Below are positions 5,961 through 11,535 of a stretch of DNA of 22,997 nucleotides, piece by piece. The stretch covers positions 1-22,997 of the IMG/VR virus record IMGVR_UViG_3300047362_000042. One strand, 5' to 3'. Source of the stretch: a virus. The notes below the pieces were generated by a model. The model was not told the origin of the DNA. It saw nothing but the letters and a program-made list of their open reading frames with translations, and made no database searches. Within the stretch, counting starts at the first letter, position 1; the number at the start of each line of letters is the position of its first letter. A program made the translations under genes and the position numbers.

Positions 5961-6421
5961 TGACTGCTACTTTTGATCGAATCTGGGAAGAGTTGGTTCC
6001 TCGTGAAGGTAACGCCGCTACTGTCGCTGGTGAAATGATCCGTGCTGCAGGTCGCCTTCGTTACGACTTTTACAACAACGGTATGGGTAACAATACGTCC
6101 GGTGCCCTGAAGTTCCTACGTGAGAAAAGCGCGATCGATAAGGAGTTGTTTGAGTACGTCCTACCCTATACGACGGGACGACTCTATGAAGGTAAGTATG
6201 AGAACGACTTTTTCCATGTTGCCATCGATCGCATCGTGGAGATGACCACTAAGATGGTGACCTTCAATCCTCAGTTGATGACGATGGAGAACACCGAAGA
6301 CATGTTCGACTATTCGGATGAAGATCTTGATGAGACGTGTCAAGAGTGTTCGGGTTATGGGTACGATGACTACGGCGATGAAGACTGTTACATGTGTGAC
6401 GGCACCGGATTCGCCAGTTAA
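5960..6421 (+). CDS. Early protein with C-terminal DnaJ-type zinc repeats
   Basis: The 153-residue protein has an N-terminal helical domain starting FDRIWEELVPREGNAATVAG with a conserved-looking GEMIRAAGRLRYDFYNNGMGN (24-44), then an acidic linker and two CxxCxGxG repeats (Cys127/Cys130 and Cys143/Cys146) at the very C-terminus. Two such repeats form one zinc site like half of the DnaJ cysteine-rich domain. There is no J domain, so it is not a DnaJ; the repeats may bind unfolded protein, DNA or a partner. The N-terminal pattern resembles small phage and plasmid proteins of unknown role. It closes the 5520-6421 unit, before a strong structured terminator. Confidence 0.7.
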   Translation: MTATFDRIWEELVPREGNAATVAGEMIRAAGRLRYDFYNNGMGNNTSGALKFLREKSAIDKELFEYVLPYTTGRLYEGKYENDFFHVAIDRIVEMTTKMVTFNPQLMTMENTEDMFDYSDEDLDETCQECSGYGYDDYGDEDCYMCDGTGFAS

Positions 6422-6426
6422 TAGTT

Positions 6427-6490
6427 TAGAGGGGAGTCGGTCTTTCGGAGAATGCGACTGACAGCAGTGTGGACCACTCCCTATTTTTTT
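6427..6490 (+). terminator. Long structured terminator / possible small RNA
   Basis: GGGGAGT (6431-6437) pairs with ACTCCCT (6476-6482), extended inward by GGTC (6439-6442) with GACC (6472-6475) around one bulged C. A 29-base apical region, with its own small CTG/CAG hairpin (6458-6467), is followed by seven T (6484-6490). It ends the operon at 6421. The apical part is much larger than in ordinary terminators. The remaining stretch to 6565 is A/T-rich with no visible gene. Confidence 0.7.
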
Positions 6491-6565
6491 CTTTCTATAT
6501 ACGAAAAAGTTATAAGGTTATTCCAAAATATTCTAAAAATAATCCATTTATTTTCGCTCTTGTTG

Positions 6566-6594
6566 TTGACTCCTGTTTCAAAAACATGTATAAT
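6566..6594 (+). promoter_or_regulatory. Consensus sigma70-type promoter
   Basis: TTGACT at 6566-6571, exact 17-base spacer, perfect TATAAT at 6589-6594. The 6601-6627 leader contains AAATTGATAAAGAGAGAG, almost the same as the leader at 8519-8536. Confidence 0.9.
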
Positions 6595-6627
6595 GTCTAC
6601 ATTAAATTGATAAAGAGAGAGTAGATT

Positions 6628-6882
6628 ATGACTAATGAGAACTGGACAGACAACACAGAAACCAACGAAGACGCTACCTTCCTAACACAGGAAGAGTACG
6701 ATGTCGCCATGAAAGTTATTCCAGTAGACATCAAAGACGTTAAGAATTTCCGTGCCGGTTTCGAACTGGTCGAGTATGAGGCAGATACCGATCCTTTAGA
6801 CGGTTTTTGTTTGATGGGTTTCGATGAGATCGGAATGTTTTGTAAGAATCCTCGTTATGCATTTATTGGAGGTGCCGCATGA
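6628..6882 (+). CDS. Hypothetical early protein, 84 aa, acidic
   Basis: First gene behind the strongest promoter in the window, with GAGAGAG 8-14 bases upstream of the ATG. The 84-residue product is acidic at the N-terminus (MTNENWTDNTETNEDATFL) and then contains a small folded part (EEYDVAMKVIPVDIKDV, GFCLMGFDEIGMFCKNPRYA) with two cysteines. No motif recognised. Overlaps the next gene by 4 bases (ATGA). Confidence 0.7.
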   Translation: MTNENWTDNTETNEDATFLTQEEYDVAMKVIPVDIKDVKNFRAGFELVEYEADTDPLDGFCLMGFDEIGMFCKNPRYAFIGGAA

Positions 6883-7100
6883 TAGATTACATTTCTTGTA
6901 CCGAAGACGGTTCAACGATCCGTCTCTATGACTCCGACGAATTCCGTCCAGTGTGTGAGTCCAACAGTGTCGCTGAACTTGCGAACGCATACCTCAAGTA
7001 TGGTATTGCGCCTACAGTGATGGGTTCGTCTGACTGGTTTGAGGCACCGTTCTCAACCGCTCGCGATCACATCATGAAAAAAGTCTATGAAATAATCTAG
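6879..7100 (+). CDS. Hypothetical early protein, 73 aa
   Basis: The 73-residue product begins MIDYISCTEDGSTIRLYDSD and ends RDHIMKKVYEII; the strand-turn-strand start followed by a helix (SVAELANAYLKYGI) suggests a small alpha/beta fold. Translationally coupled to the upstream gene by an ATGA overlap. Function unknown. Confidence 0.68.
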   Translation: MIDYISCTEDGSTIRLYDSDEFRPVCESNSVAELANAYLKYGIAPTVMGSSDWFEAPFSTARDHIMKKVYEII

Positions 7101-7110
7101 GAGAAATTGC

Positions 7111-7263
7111 ATGATGGATGTTTGGTGTGTCGAGTGGTATGATGAAAACGATGAACGTCACATAGAATGGAATGTTCGAGATCCCGAACTTCTTCGACAG
7201 AACTTACTTGACCTTGGTATGGATCCTACCCGAATCGATATCTACATGAAGGATGTGTCCTAA
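7111..7263 (+). CDS. Small acidic protein, 50 aa
   Basis: An ATGATG at 7111, 6-10 bases after TAGGAGAAA, opens a 50-residue frame: MMDVWCVEWYDENDERHIEW, then VRDPELLRQNLLDLGMDPTR and a C-terminal strand. The stop overlaps the next start (TAATG at 7261-7265), and ribosome site, spacing and overlap all support coding. It reads as a strand-helix-strand mini-domain. Function unknown. Confidence 0.68.
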   Translation: MMDVWCVEWYDENDERHIEWNVRDPELLRQNLLDLGMDPTRIDIYMKDVS

Positions 7264-7532
7264 TGCCTAAGATCGTCAAACTGAACTACGACCGGAAGGT
7301 CCGTTACATATTCGACAAGGACACCGAAGAGTGTTCTCGCCTCTCTAACGAGGTCATGGACCACTATGGTCAATATTTAGAAACCCCACACGGTTGGTGG
7401 ATGGAAGATATTAAAACTTTTCATAAGACCGTCCGAGAGTGTGGATTATCAGTCAGGGAGTTCCTCACAAAGACATGGAAACCACCAAAGAAAAAGGCTC
7501 CCGTGAAGAAACGGGTGAGGAAAAAGAAATGA
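7263..7532 (+). CDS. Small protein with very basic tail, 89 aa
   Basis: The 89-residue product has a compact N-terminal part (MPKIVKLNYDRKVRYIFDKD, then a helix with HYGQYLETPHGWW) and a tail of about 20 residues that is almost entirely Lys, Arg, Pro and Val. The tail suggests nucleic-acid binding or contact with an acidic partner. The stop overlaps the ATG of the SprT-like gene (ATGA). Confidence 0.7.
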   Translation: MPKIVKLNYDRKVRYIFDKDTEECSRLSNEVMDHYGQYLETPHGWWMEDIKTFHKTVRECGLSVREFLTKTWKPPKKKAPVKKRVRKKK

Positions 7533-8134
7533 GGGCAGCATATCGAAGAGCGATAGACGCGGGTCTCACTACCTCTCAGGCCCACAAGTATTCCGACTAC
7601 TACCGTCGCAAGACGATCCTACCAAAACGTGACAGCGAGAAGACCAAGACCTACACCGCCGAGTGGAAACTCGAAAATGAACACCCCGACTTGATCGGTC
7701 CACTCAAGGACTTCAAGGACGTGGAGAAGTTTGTAAAACAAGTGACTTCGTCCAAGACGTGGGAGAAGGTGTCTCGTTACCACGGCAAGGTGCGCGTCGT
7801 CCAATCGCGCAATATGGGAGGTCGTGCCGCCTACATGGGTAAGTCGCATGGGTCGTGGATTGAGATCTCGCCTGCGTTCGACTTCAACAAGTACATTGTC
7901 CTACACGAACTTGCACACAGTGCGGGACACAACCACCACCACGTGACCTTCCGTGAGTGTCTTTTGAAGTTGGTGTCTAGGTTCCTTGGTCGTGAGACCG
8001 CCGCGATCCTGAAGGCGAACTTCAAGGAGCAGGGTCTGAGAGTGACCCCGTCGAAAGCGAAGGATCCGGAGTCGTGGTTGAGGGCTGTAAAAAATGTGCC
8101 GTGTGACTTATTACCGAAAAATAGTCACGTTTAG
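7529..8134 (+). CDS. SprT-like zinc metallopeptidase
   Basis: The start at 7529 (ATGA overlap, AGGAAAAAG just upstream) gives 201 residues; an in-frame extension to 7439 would run through the upstream gene and is not supported. The N-terminal 30 residues are a helical, basic region. The core has HGKVRVVQSRNMGGRAAYMG and the active site YIVLHELAHSAGHNHHHVTF (HExxH at 126-130, further His at 134 and 136-138), the arrangement HELAH...H...F of SprT/wss1-type proteases. It may cleave DNA-bound or host proteins early in infection. This gene has visibly higher GC than its neighbours. No zinc ribbon C-terminus is present. Last gene of its unit. Confidence 0.75.
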   Translation: MRAAYRRAIDAGLTTSQAHKYSDYYRRKTILPKRDSEKTKTYTAEWKLENEHPDLIGPLKDFKDVEKFVKQVTSSKTWEKVSRYHGKVRVVQSRNMGGRAAYMGKSHGSWIEISPAFDFNKYIVLHELAHSAGHNHHHVTFRECLLKLVSRFLGRETAAILKANFKEQGLRVTPSKAKDPESWLRAVKNVPCDLLPKNSHV

Positions 8135-8137
8135 TAG

Positions 8138-8166
8138 TTGACTTTTGTTATCAAAACGACTATAAT
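8138..8166 (+). promoter_or_regulatory. Consensus sigma70-type promoter
   Basis: TTGACT at 8138-8143, 17-base spacer, perfect TATAAT at 8161-8166, only three bases after the upstream stop. Confidence 0.9.
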
Positions 8167-8205
8167 GGTAGTCTATTTTGATTGTGGTGTTGGAGAGAAG
8201 TGAGT

Positions 8206-8427
8206 ATGTTATCTAATTTTGAAAAGTTTAAAACTATACTGTTTGGTCTAACCTTTGGTGTTGCTTTCGCTGTGTGTGTAAATGCCATGCATAACGTTAT
8301 CGATATGCCAGACGTGTTGGTCAGTAACAGTACGGGCGAATGTGTTGATGTCTTCAACTACAGAGAGGGAGACAAATATACGTGTCAGAACTTACCCGAT
8401 CGTTATAACCATATTTGGGTAATATGA
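8206..8427 (+). CDS. Conserved small membrane or secreted protein (STGECV...NLPDRYNHIWV)
   Basis: The start at 8206 has TGGAGAGAAG 8-17 bases upstream and gives 73 residues; the ATG at 8182 has no ribosome site. A hydrophobic segment (about 12-27, ILFGLTFGVAFAVCVN) acts as signal anchor. The outside part carries SNSTGECVDV and YTCQNLPDRYNHIWV, a two-cysteine pattern I recognise from many marine phages (STxxCV....Y-x-C-x-NLP-x-x-x-x-H-x-WV). The cysteines could form a disulfide in the periplasm. Single-gene unit between two promoters. Function unknown. Confidence 0.75.
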   Translation: MLSNFEKFKTILFGLTFGVAFAVCVNAMHNVIDMPDVLVSNSTGECVDVFNYREGDKYTCQNLPDRYNHIWVI

Positions 8428-8482
8428 TATGTCTTTATTCCAAAATAATCTAATAAAAAGCGAAAAAAAGTGTTGTAATCGC

Positions 8483-8510
8483 TTGACAATATCTGAAATT
8501 TTGGTATAAT
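8483..8510 (+). promoter_or_regulatory. Consensus sigma70-type promoter
   Basis: TTGACA at 8483-8488, 16-base spacer, TATAAT at 8505-8510. An A-rich AAAAAAAGTGTTG lies further upstream (8463-8475), echoing the sequences ahead of the 3498 and 5456 promoters. Confidence 0.9.
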
Positions 8511-8542
8511 GGTTACATAAATTGATGAGAGAGAGATTAGTT

Positions 8543-9091
8543 ATGATGAGTTTGATTGAGAAGTACGAGTCGCGCGGTCTTGAGTTGAAGATCGACGAAG
8601 AGAAAATCACTGCGGTTTGTACCCGCCCCACTAAACGTGCCCGTCTGGGTTACAAGACTGAGTTCGCTTACCGTTACGGTACTGTCGCTCGTATGATTGA
8701 ACACGCTGAACAGTTCCTTGTTGATCTTGAACGCGCTGACCAATACAAACAAGAACGTAAGATCGCTCGTGCCGCTGCCAAGGTTGCCGCTCTTGAGACT
8801 GTCAAAGAGGGTGACATCTTCGTCGCGTCTTGGGGTTGGGAACAAACCAACATCGATGCCTACCAAGTTGTCGCTCGAAAAGGTGCGACTGTCACTCTGC
8901 GTGAAATTGGTCTTGAGAGTATTGAAGGTTCTGAAGGTTTTATGAGTGATCGTGTTCGAGTTGTCAAAGACGCCTTCATCGGTAATGAGTTCACGAAGCG
9001 AATCACTGGTAAACACATCAATATCGACGATGTGCGAATGGCAAGTCCTGTTGAAGAAGGTCAAGAATTCTACCGCAGTTGGTACGCGTAA
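8543..9091 (+). CDS. Conserved phage/plasmid protein with SWGWEQTN domain
   Basis: The start at 8543 follows the GATGAGAGAGAG leader; a TTG at 8522 would swallow the ribosome site. The 182 residues comprise an N-terminal helical, basic region with repeated Ala/Arg (a helix rich in ARAAAKVAAL around 80-90) and a C-terminal beta domain, VKEGDIFVASWGWEQTNIDA continuing into YQVVARKGATVTLREIG. The GDI-x-x-x-SWG-x-x-QTN-x-x-x-YQV pattern is shared by many phage and mobile-element proteins; no activity is established to my knowledge. Highly expressed codons (CGT, GGT, ACT) and a strong promoter suggest abundant early synthesis. First gene of the 8543-10416 unit. Confidence 0.75.
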   Translation: MMSLIEKYESRGLELKIDEEKITAVCTRPTKRARLGYKTEFAYRYGTVARMIEHAEQFLVDLERADQYKQERKIARAAAKVAALETVKEGDIFVASWGWEQTNIDAYQVVARKGATVTLREIGLESIEGSEGFMSDRVRVVKDAFIGNEFTKRITGKHINIDDVRMASPVEEGQEFYRSWYA

Positions 9092-9252
9092 TGGACTTTC
9101 GTCACTGGTGTACTCAAAAATGGTTCGATCACTGCGATGAGGTCGAATCTTTCGAAGGGTCTCGACCCAATTATGATTCAAAACGTTATTTTAACATGTA
9201 CAAGTGGTGGTTAAAGAGAGAATACCGTCACGAAATGAAAGGAGAGAAGTAA
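9091..9252 (+). CDS. Conserved small protein, 53 aa (Trp-rich)
   Basis: A TAATG overlap at 9089-9093 opens a 53-residue frame MDFRHWCTQKWFDHCDEVES, then NYDSKRYFNMYKWWLKREYR and a basic end. Rich in Trp, His and charged residues and predicted helical. The pattern of WC-x-x-KW, then YF-x-x-Y-x-WWLKREYRH looks like small proteins seen in other marine phages. The stop again overlaps the next start (TAATG at 9250-9254). Function unknown. Confidence 0.72.
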   Translation: MDFRHWCTQKWFDHCDEVESFEGSRPNYDSKRYFNMYKWWLKREYRHEMKGEK

Positions 9253-9476
9253 TGGAATTTGTAGCTAAACCCCAACTAACTAATCGTCGACACACTGAGA
9301 CCTTCAACACTCTGAAGGAAGCGGTCGACTATCTTAATGAGTTCAACAACCTTGGTGATGAGGAAGGTGGTTTACCCCGTCTCAAGGCAGAGGACTTCGC
9401 CCTTGTCGGTAAGTTATCAACCCCTACTGGGTTCTACTACCGTGAGAACCGATTGATGGAGATGGGAACTAAGTGA
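9252..9476 (+). CDS. Hypothetical early protein, 74 aa
   Basis: The start at 9252 (GGAGAGAAG upstream, TAATG overlap) gives MEFVAKPQLTNRRHTETFNT followed by a helix LKEAVDYLNEFNNLG and PTGFYYRENRLME. An ATG at 9204 in the same frame lies inside the upstream gene and is unnecessary. Function unknown. Confidence 0.68.
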   Translation: MEFVAKPQLTNRRHTETFNTLKEAVDYLNEFNNLGDEEGGLPRLKAEDFALVGKLSTPTGFYYRENRLMEMGTK

Positions 9477-9682
9477 TGGAATGGTATGAAATGGGAGATG
9501 CTGGTGAGCATCTCCGAGACGTGATTGATGCTTTTATCGATGGGTTTACCAACGAGAGAGAATTCTCTGCGGAACTGGATGCGATGGGACTGTCCTATGA
9601 AGAACAGAACGAGATTATTCGAAGTGAAATTCGTGTCTTGGAAACGCAAATCGCAGAGTCTGCACAAGGTACGATCCACTAA
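9476..9682 (+). CDS. Hypothetical early helical protein, 68 aa
   Basis: Start at the ATG 9476 within a TGATG overlap (a GTG at 9473 adds one residue). The product is acidic and helical: GEHLRDVIDAFIDGFTNERE, then LSYEEQNEIIRSEIRVLE. No motif. Overlaps the metallopeptidase-like gene by TAATG. Confidence 0.66.
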   Translation: MEWYEMGDAGEHLRDVIDAFIDGFTNEREFSAELDAMGLSYEEQNEIIRSEIRVLETQIAESAQGTIH

Positions 9683-10173
9683 TGAACGTCGCAGAAAATG
9701 TCATCATTGAAAACTCGCCCAGTTTTGCGCTGTCGGACTACACGTTCCGCGTTGCAGAGGCGTTAGGAATTAATCGCCTTGGTGGATACATCAAGGTCGA
9801 TTTCAAAGAAGAAGACATCACCCATTTCTCAGCTGAGGTGGATGGAACCGAAGACCGAGTCGACCTCACTGTCCGATTGGATAACGAGATTACCGAAGAT
9901 CAGGTCAAAGTGCATATTGCACATGAGATGATTCATGCTGTACAGATTCTCACAGGCAGACTTATACATATAGGTCTCACATGGTGTGAGGAGTCGCATG
10001 GTATCGTCTACAAACATATTTTTGACGACAAGGAATATATCAACGTCAAGTACGCTGATCAACCTTGGGAAATAGAGGCATACTCTTATGAAGAAGAAGT
10101 CTATAACGCGGTCGAATCCGGTAGCGAAACACTCGCCGAAATTCAATCGTCCATCCACCCACGTCGACCGTAA
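9682..10173 (+). CDS. HExxH metallopeptidase-like protein, paralogue of the 5025 gene
   Basis: The 163-residue product contains IAHEMIHAVQILTGR (HExxH at 81-85) and DQPWEIEAYSYEEEVY (126-141). The same HE-x-x-H ... QPWEIEA order and spacing class occurs in the 5025 product, with a longer insert (GLTWCEESHGIVYKHIF) between them here. A preceding strand-rich region (GYIKVDFKEE, VDLTVRLDNE) fits a zincin fold. Probably a cytoplasmic zinc peptidase or a catalytically altered relative; substrate unknown. Its last 86 bases also encode the start of another gene in a different frame. Confidence 0.72.
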   Translation: MNVAENVIIENSPSFALSDYTFRVAEALGINRLGGYIKVDFKEEDITHFSAEVDGTEDRVDLTVRLDNEITEDQVKVHIAHEMIHAVQILTGRLIHIGLTWCEESHGIVYKHIFDDKEYINVKYADQPWEIEAYSYEEEVYNAVESGSETLAEIQSSIHPRRP

Positions 10174-10237
10174 GAAAGAGGTGAAGAAGCGAGGTTACAC
10201 CCAAGACCTTCTCTACCCTAACAACGAGCACTCGTAA
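10088..10237 (+). CDS. Small very basic conserved phage protein, 49 aa, overlapping the upstream gene by 86 bases
   Basis: An ATG at 10088, with TAGAGG about 10 bases upstream, opens a 49-residue frame in the +1 phase relative to the metallopeptidase gene: MKKKSITRSNPVAKHSPKFN, then RPSTHVDRKKEVKKRGYTQD and LLYPNNEHS. The NPVAKH-x-x-x-FN-(K/R)-x-x-x-x-x-DRKK pattern is one I know from many phages as a small basic protein of unknown role. It ends in a TAATG overlap with the next gene. Strong similarity to that pattern makes the overlap credible; a nucleic-acid-binding role is a guess from charge. Confidence 0.7.
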   Translation: MKKKSITRSNPVAKHSPKFNRPSTHVDRKKEVKKRGYTQDLLYPNNEHS

Positions 10238-10416
10238 TGACCGAAGATCAATACATTCAGGAAGCACTCGACCACGCAATTTCCCAGACTTTTATGGCGA
10301 CTGTGGATTGGGCGAAGGTAATCGACTTTCTGCGTGAAAAGTATCCACACATGGATACAGAGTACCTTTTCACGATTGCGAACCGTGCTCGGTTTAAGTA
10401 TAATAATTTTTCTTGA
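10237..10416 (+). CDS. Small helical protein, 59 aa
   Basis: A TAATG overlap opens a 59-residue frame: MTEDQYIQEALDHAISQTFM, then ATVDWAKVIDFLREKYPHMD and a C-terminal helix FTIANRARFKYNNFS. Three short helices of a HTH-like size are likely. The TGA stop (10414-10416) lies within the -35 hexamer of the next promoter. Function unknown. Confidence 0.7.
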   Translation: MTEDQYIQEALDHAISQTFMATVDWAKVIDFLREKYPHMDTEYLFTIANRARFKYNNFS

Positions 10417-10441
10417 CACACACCACTTAATGAGGTATACT
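10413..10441 (+). promoter_or_regulatory. Sigma70-type promoter overlapping gene ends
   Basis: TTGACA at 10413-10418, 17-base spacer, TATACT at 10436-10441. The upstream gene's TGA is in the -35 and an ATG begins at 10442, directly after the -10. Transcription would start near 10448. Confidence 0.8.
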
Positions 10442-10669
10442 ATGCAGGTTTCTAAAGAAGAACGATACGCGATGATTCGTCGAGCAGCGCTCAAGATTCA
10501 GAAACGTAGTAAGGTTTCCCGTGCGAACACCCAGTTGGCACGAGAAGTAATTGCTCTTGATGAGCAAGATTGTAAGTCCAAGATTTCTTGGGCTGACACT
10601 GATCGGTACGTAGCTACACACTACTCCGATGTTTATGAAGCAAATGCCCAACCAGAGGAATGGAACTAA
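10442..10669 (+). CDS. Hypothetical early basic protein, 65-75 aa
   Basis: The frame from the ATG at 10442 gives 75 residues, MQVSKEERYAMIRRAALKIQ and on through KVSRANTQLAREVIALDEQD to an acidic end. Because the promoter at 10413 would start RNA at about 10448, that ATG would be missing from its transcript. The next in-frame ATG, at 10472 (MIRRAALKIQKRSK), has AAAGAAGAA 13-20 bases before it and would give 65 residues. The longer form could only be made from read-through of the upstream unit. A helical, Arg/Lys-rich N-terminus followed by an acidic tail; function unknown. Confidence 0.65.
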   Translation: MQVSKEERYAMIRRAALKIQKRSKVSRANTQLAREVIALDEQDCKSKISWADTDRYVATHYSDVYEANAQPEEWN

Positions 10670-10965
10670 TGGCAAACACACCCGAAAATCTGATCGATCT
10701 TGGTCAGTACCCACAGAATGATGTCCTACTTATAGTGCGTGAGTATATGCGCTGTTCGTACATCGATCTGTTAACAGAGTTCGGTAAGACCTACGCAGAA
10801 CGCGATGATTCAGACACCGAACGTGGAAACGTCCTGAAGACACTAGAGGCGTTCGAACACACTATTGCAGTCCTAGACCAAAGTGAAGACTTCTTGGAGT
10901 TCGTACACCAAAGTGAGGAAGGTGACGAAGAGTCAACTGAAGATGAAGAATTTGAACGATTCTAA
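10669..10965 (+). CDS. Hypothetical acidic protein, 98 aa
   Basis: Start at 10669 in a TAATG overlap. The 98 residues are helical in the middle (VLLIVREYMRCSYIDLLTEF) and end in a strongly acidic tail (SEEGDEESTEDEEFERF). Such tails occur in phage DNA mimics and RNA polymerase binders, but nothing more specific supports either. Function unknown. Confidence 0.68.
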   Translation: MANTPENLIDLGQYPQNDVLLIVREYMRCSYIDLLTEFGKTYAERDDSDTERGNVLKTLEAFEHTIAVLDQSEDFLEFVHQSEEGDEESTEDEEFERF

Positions 10966-10975
10966 GGAGATCGAT

Positions 10976-11233
10976 ATGTCATATGATAAAATCGTAGAGC
11001 AACTGCGATCGGATGTTCTTGAGGTAACATTCACGAAGGTAAATGGTGAGACACGCACTATGCCGTGCACTCTTCTGACTTCGTTTATGCCATCTTATAC
11101 ACCATCTGAGGCGACCGACATTGATCAGCATTCTGTCAACAAGACAGTGATCCGTGCGTTCGCAATCGACAAACAAGCGTGGCGGTCGTTTCGTGTAGAC
11201 AACGTCACTAATATTGAGGTACTGAATGGTTGA
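10976..11233 (+). CDS. WYL_2-like (Sm-like SH3 barrel) small protein
   Basis: The start at 10976 follows TAAGGAGATCGAT; the longer frame from 10883 is inside the upstream gene. The 85-residue product reads LRSDVLEVTFTKVNGETRTM, CTLLTSFMP, then VIRAFAIDKQAWRSFRVDNV. This is the layout of the WYL_2 (DUF2693) family of T4-like phages: a V-x-FTK-x-(D/N)G-x-x-RTM-x-x-TL start and a D-x-x-x-x-WRSFR ending. The fold is a small SH3/Sm-like barrel, of unproven function, perhaps RNA or protein binding. It overlaps gp33 by 8 bases. Confidence 0.75.
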   Translation: MSYDKIVEQLRSDVLEVTFTKVNGETRTMPCTLLTSFMPSYTPSEATDIDQHSVNKTVIRAFAIDKQAWRSFRVDNVTNIEVLNG

Positions 11234-11471
11234 AGGTAACGAGAATCCAGAAGAGAACTTCCTAACAAAGAAGTCGTTCTCTCAGATGATCGAGACCTTC
11301 GTCTATCAGAACCGTATGTCCTATATGGATAGCATTGTTCACCTATGCGAGAAAAATGGTCTGGAACTGGAGGATATCAAAAAATATCTGACACCGACCA
11401 TCGTCGAACATCTGGAGAATGAGGCGCGTCAACTGAACTTTCTGCCTAAGCAGAATTCGCTGGACGTATAA
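11226..11471 (+). CDS. 33: gp33-like late transcription co-activator
   Basis: The 81-residue protein lies directly before gp32, where gene 33 sits in T4. Its core, FLTKKSFSQMIETFVYQNRM followed by YMDSIVHLCEKNGLELEDIK and LENEARQLNFLP, has the shape of the short gp33 of cyanophages: helices with a YM-(D/E)-x-(I/V) and L-x-x-EA-x-x-LN-(F/Y)LP pattern. In T4, gp33 binds the RNA polymerase beta flap and links it to the gp45 clamp, activating late promoters recognised by gp55. This fits the many TATAAATA boxes here. gp59, which neighbours gp33 in T4, is absent. Its final GTA TAA forms part of the next late promoter. Confidence 0.75.
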   Translation: MVEGNENPEENFLTKKSFSQMIETFVYQNRMSYMDSIVHLCEKNGLELEDIKKYLTPTIVEHLENEARQLNFLPKQNSLDV

Positions 11472-11474
11472 ATA
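11467..11474 (+). promoter_or_regulatory. T4-type late promoter box
   Basis: Exact TATAAATA, preceded by G, overlapping the gp33 stop (11469-11471) and 62 bases before the gp32 ATG. The A/T-rich leader (11495-11535) includes AAGGTAAT as ribosome site. Confidence 0.8.
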
Positions 11475-11535
11475 CACATGCCCTAGAGGCAATCTCATAT
11501 TTTAGTTTATATTTAAGTTTATACAAGGTAATATT

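Noticed and set aside
8537-9181. Long - strand frame of 214 codons opposite the SWGWEQTN gene
   Set aside because: Composition (Ser, Thr, Phe rich) and complete overlap with a gene that has promoter, ribosome site and recognisable domain; no ribosome site or neighbours of its own.
10334-10441. N-terminal extension of the 10442 gene back to 10334
   Set aside because: This part overlaps the 10237-10416 gene in another frame and lies before the promoter; no ribosome site.
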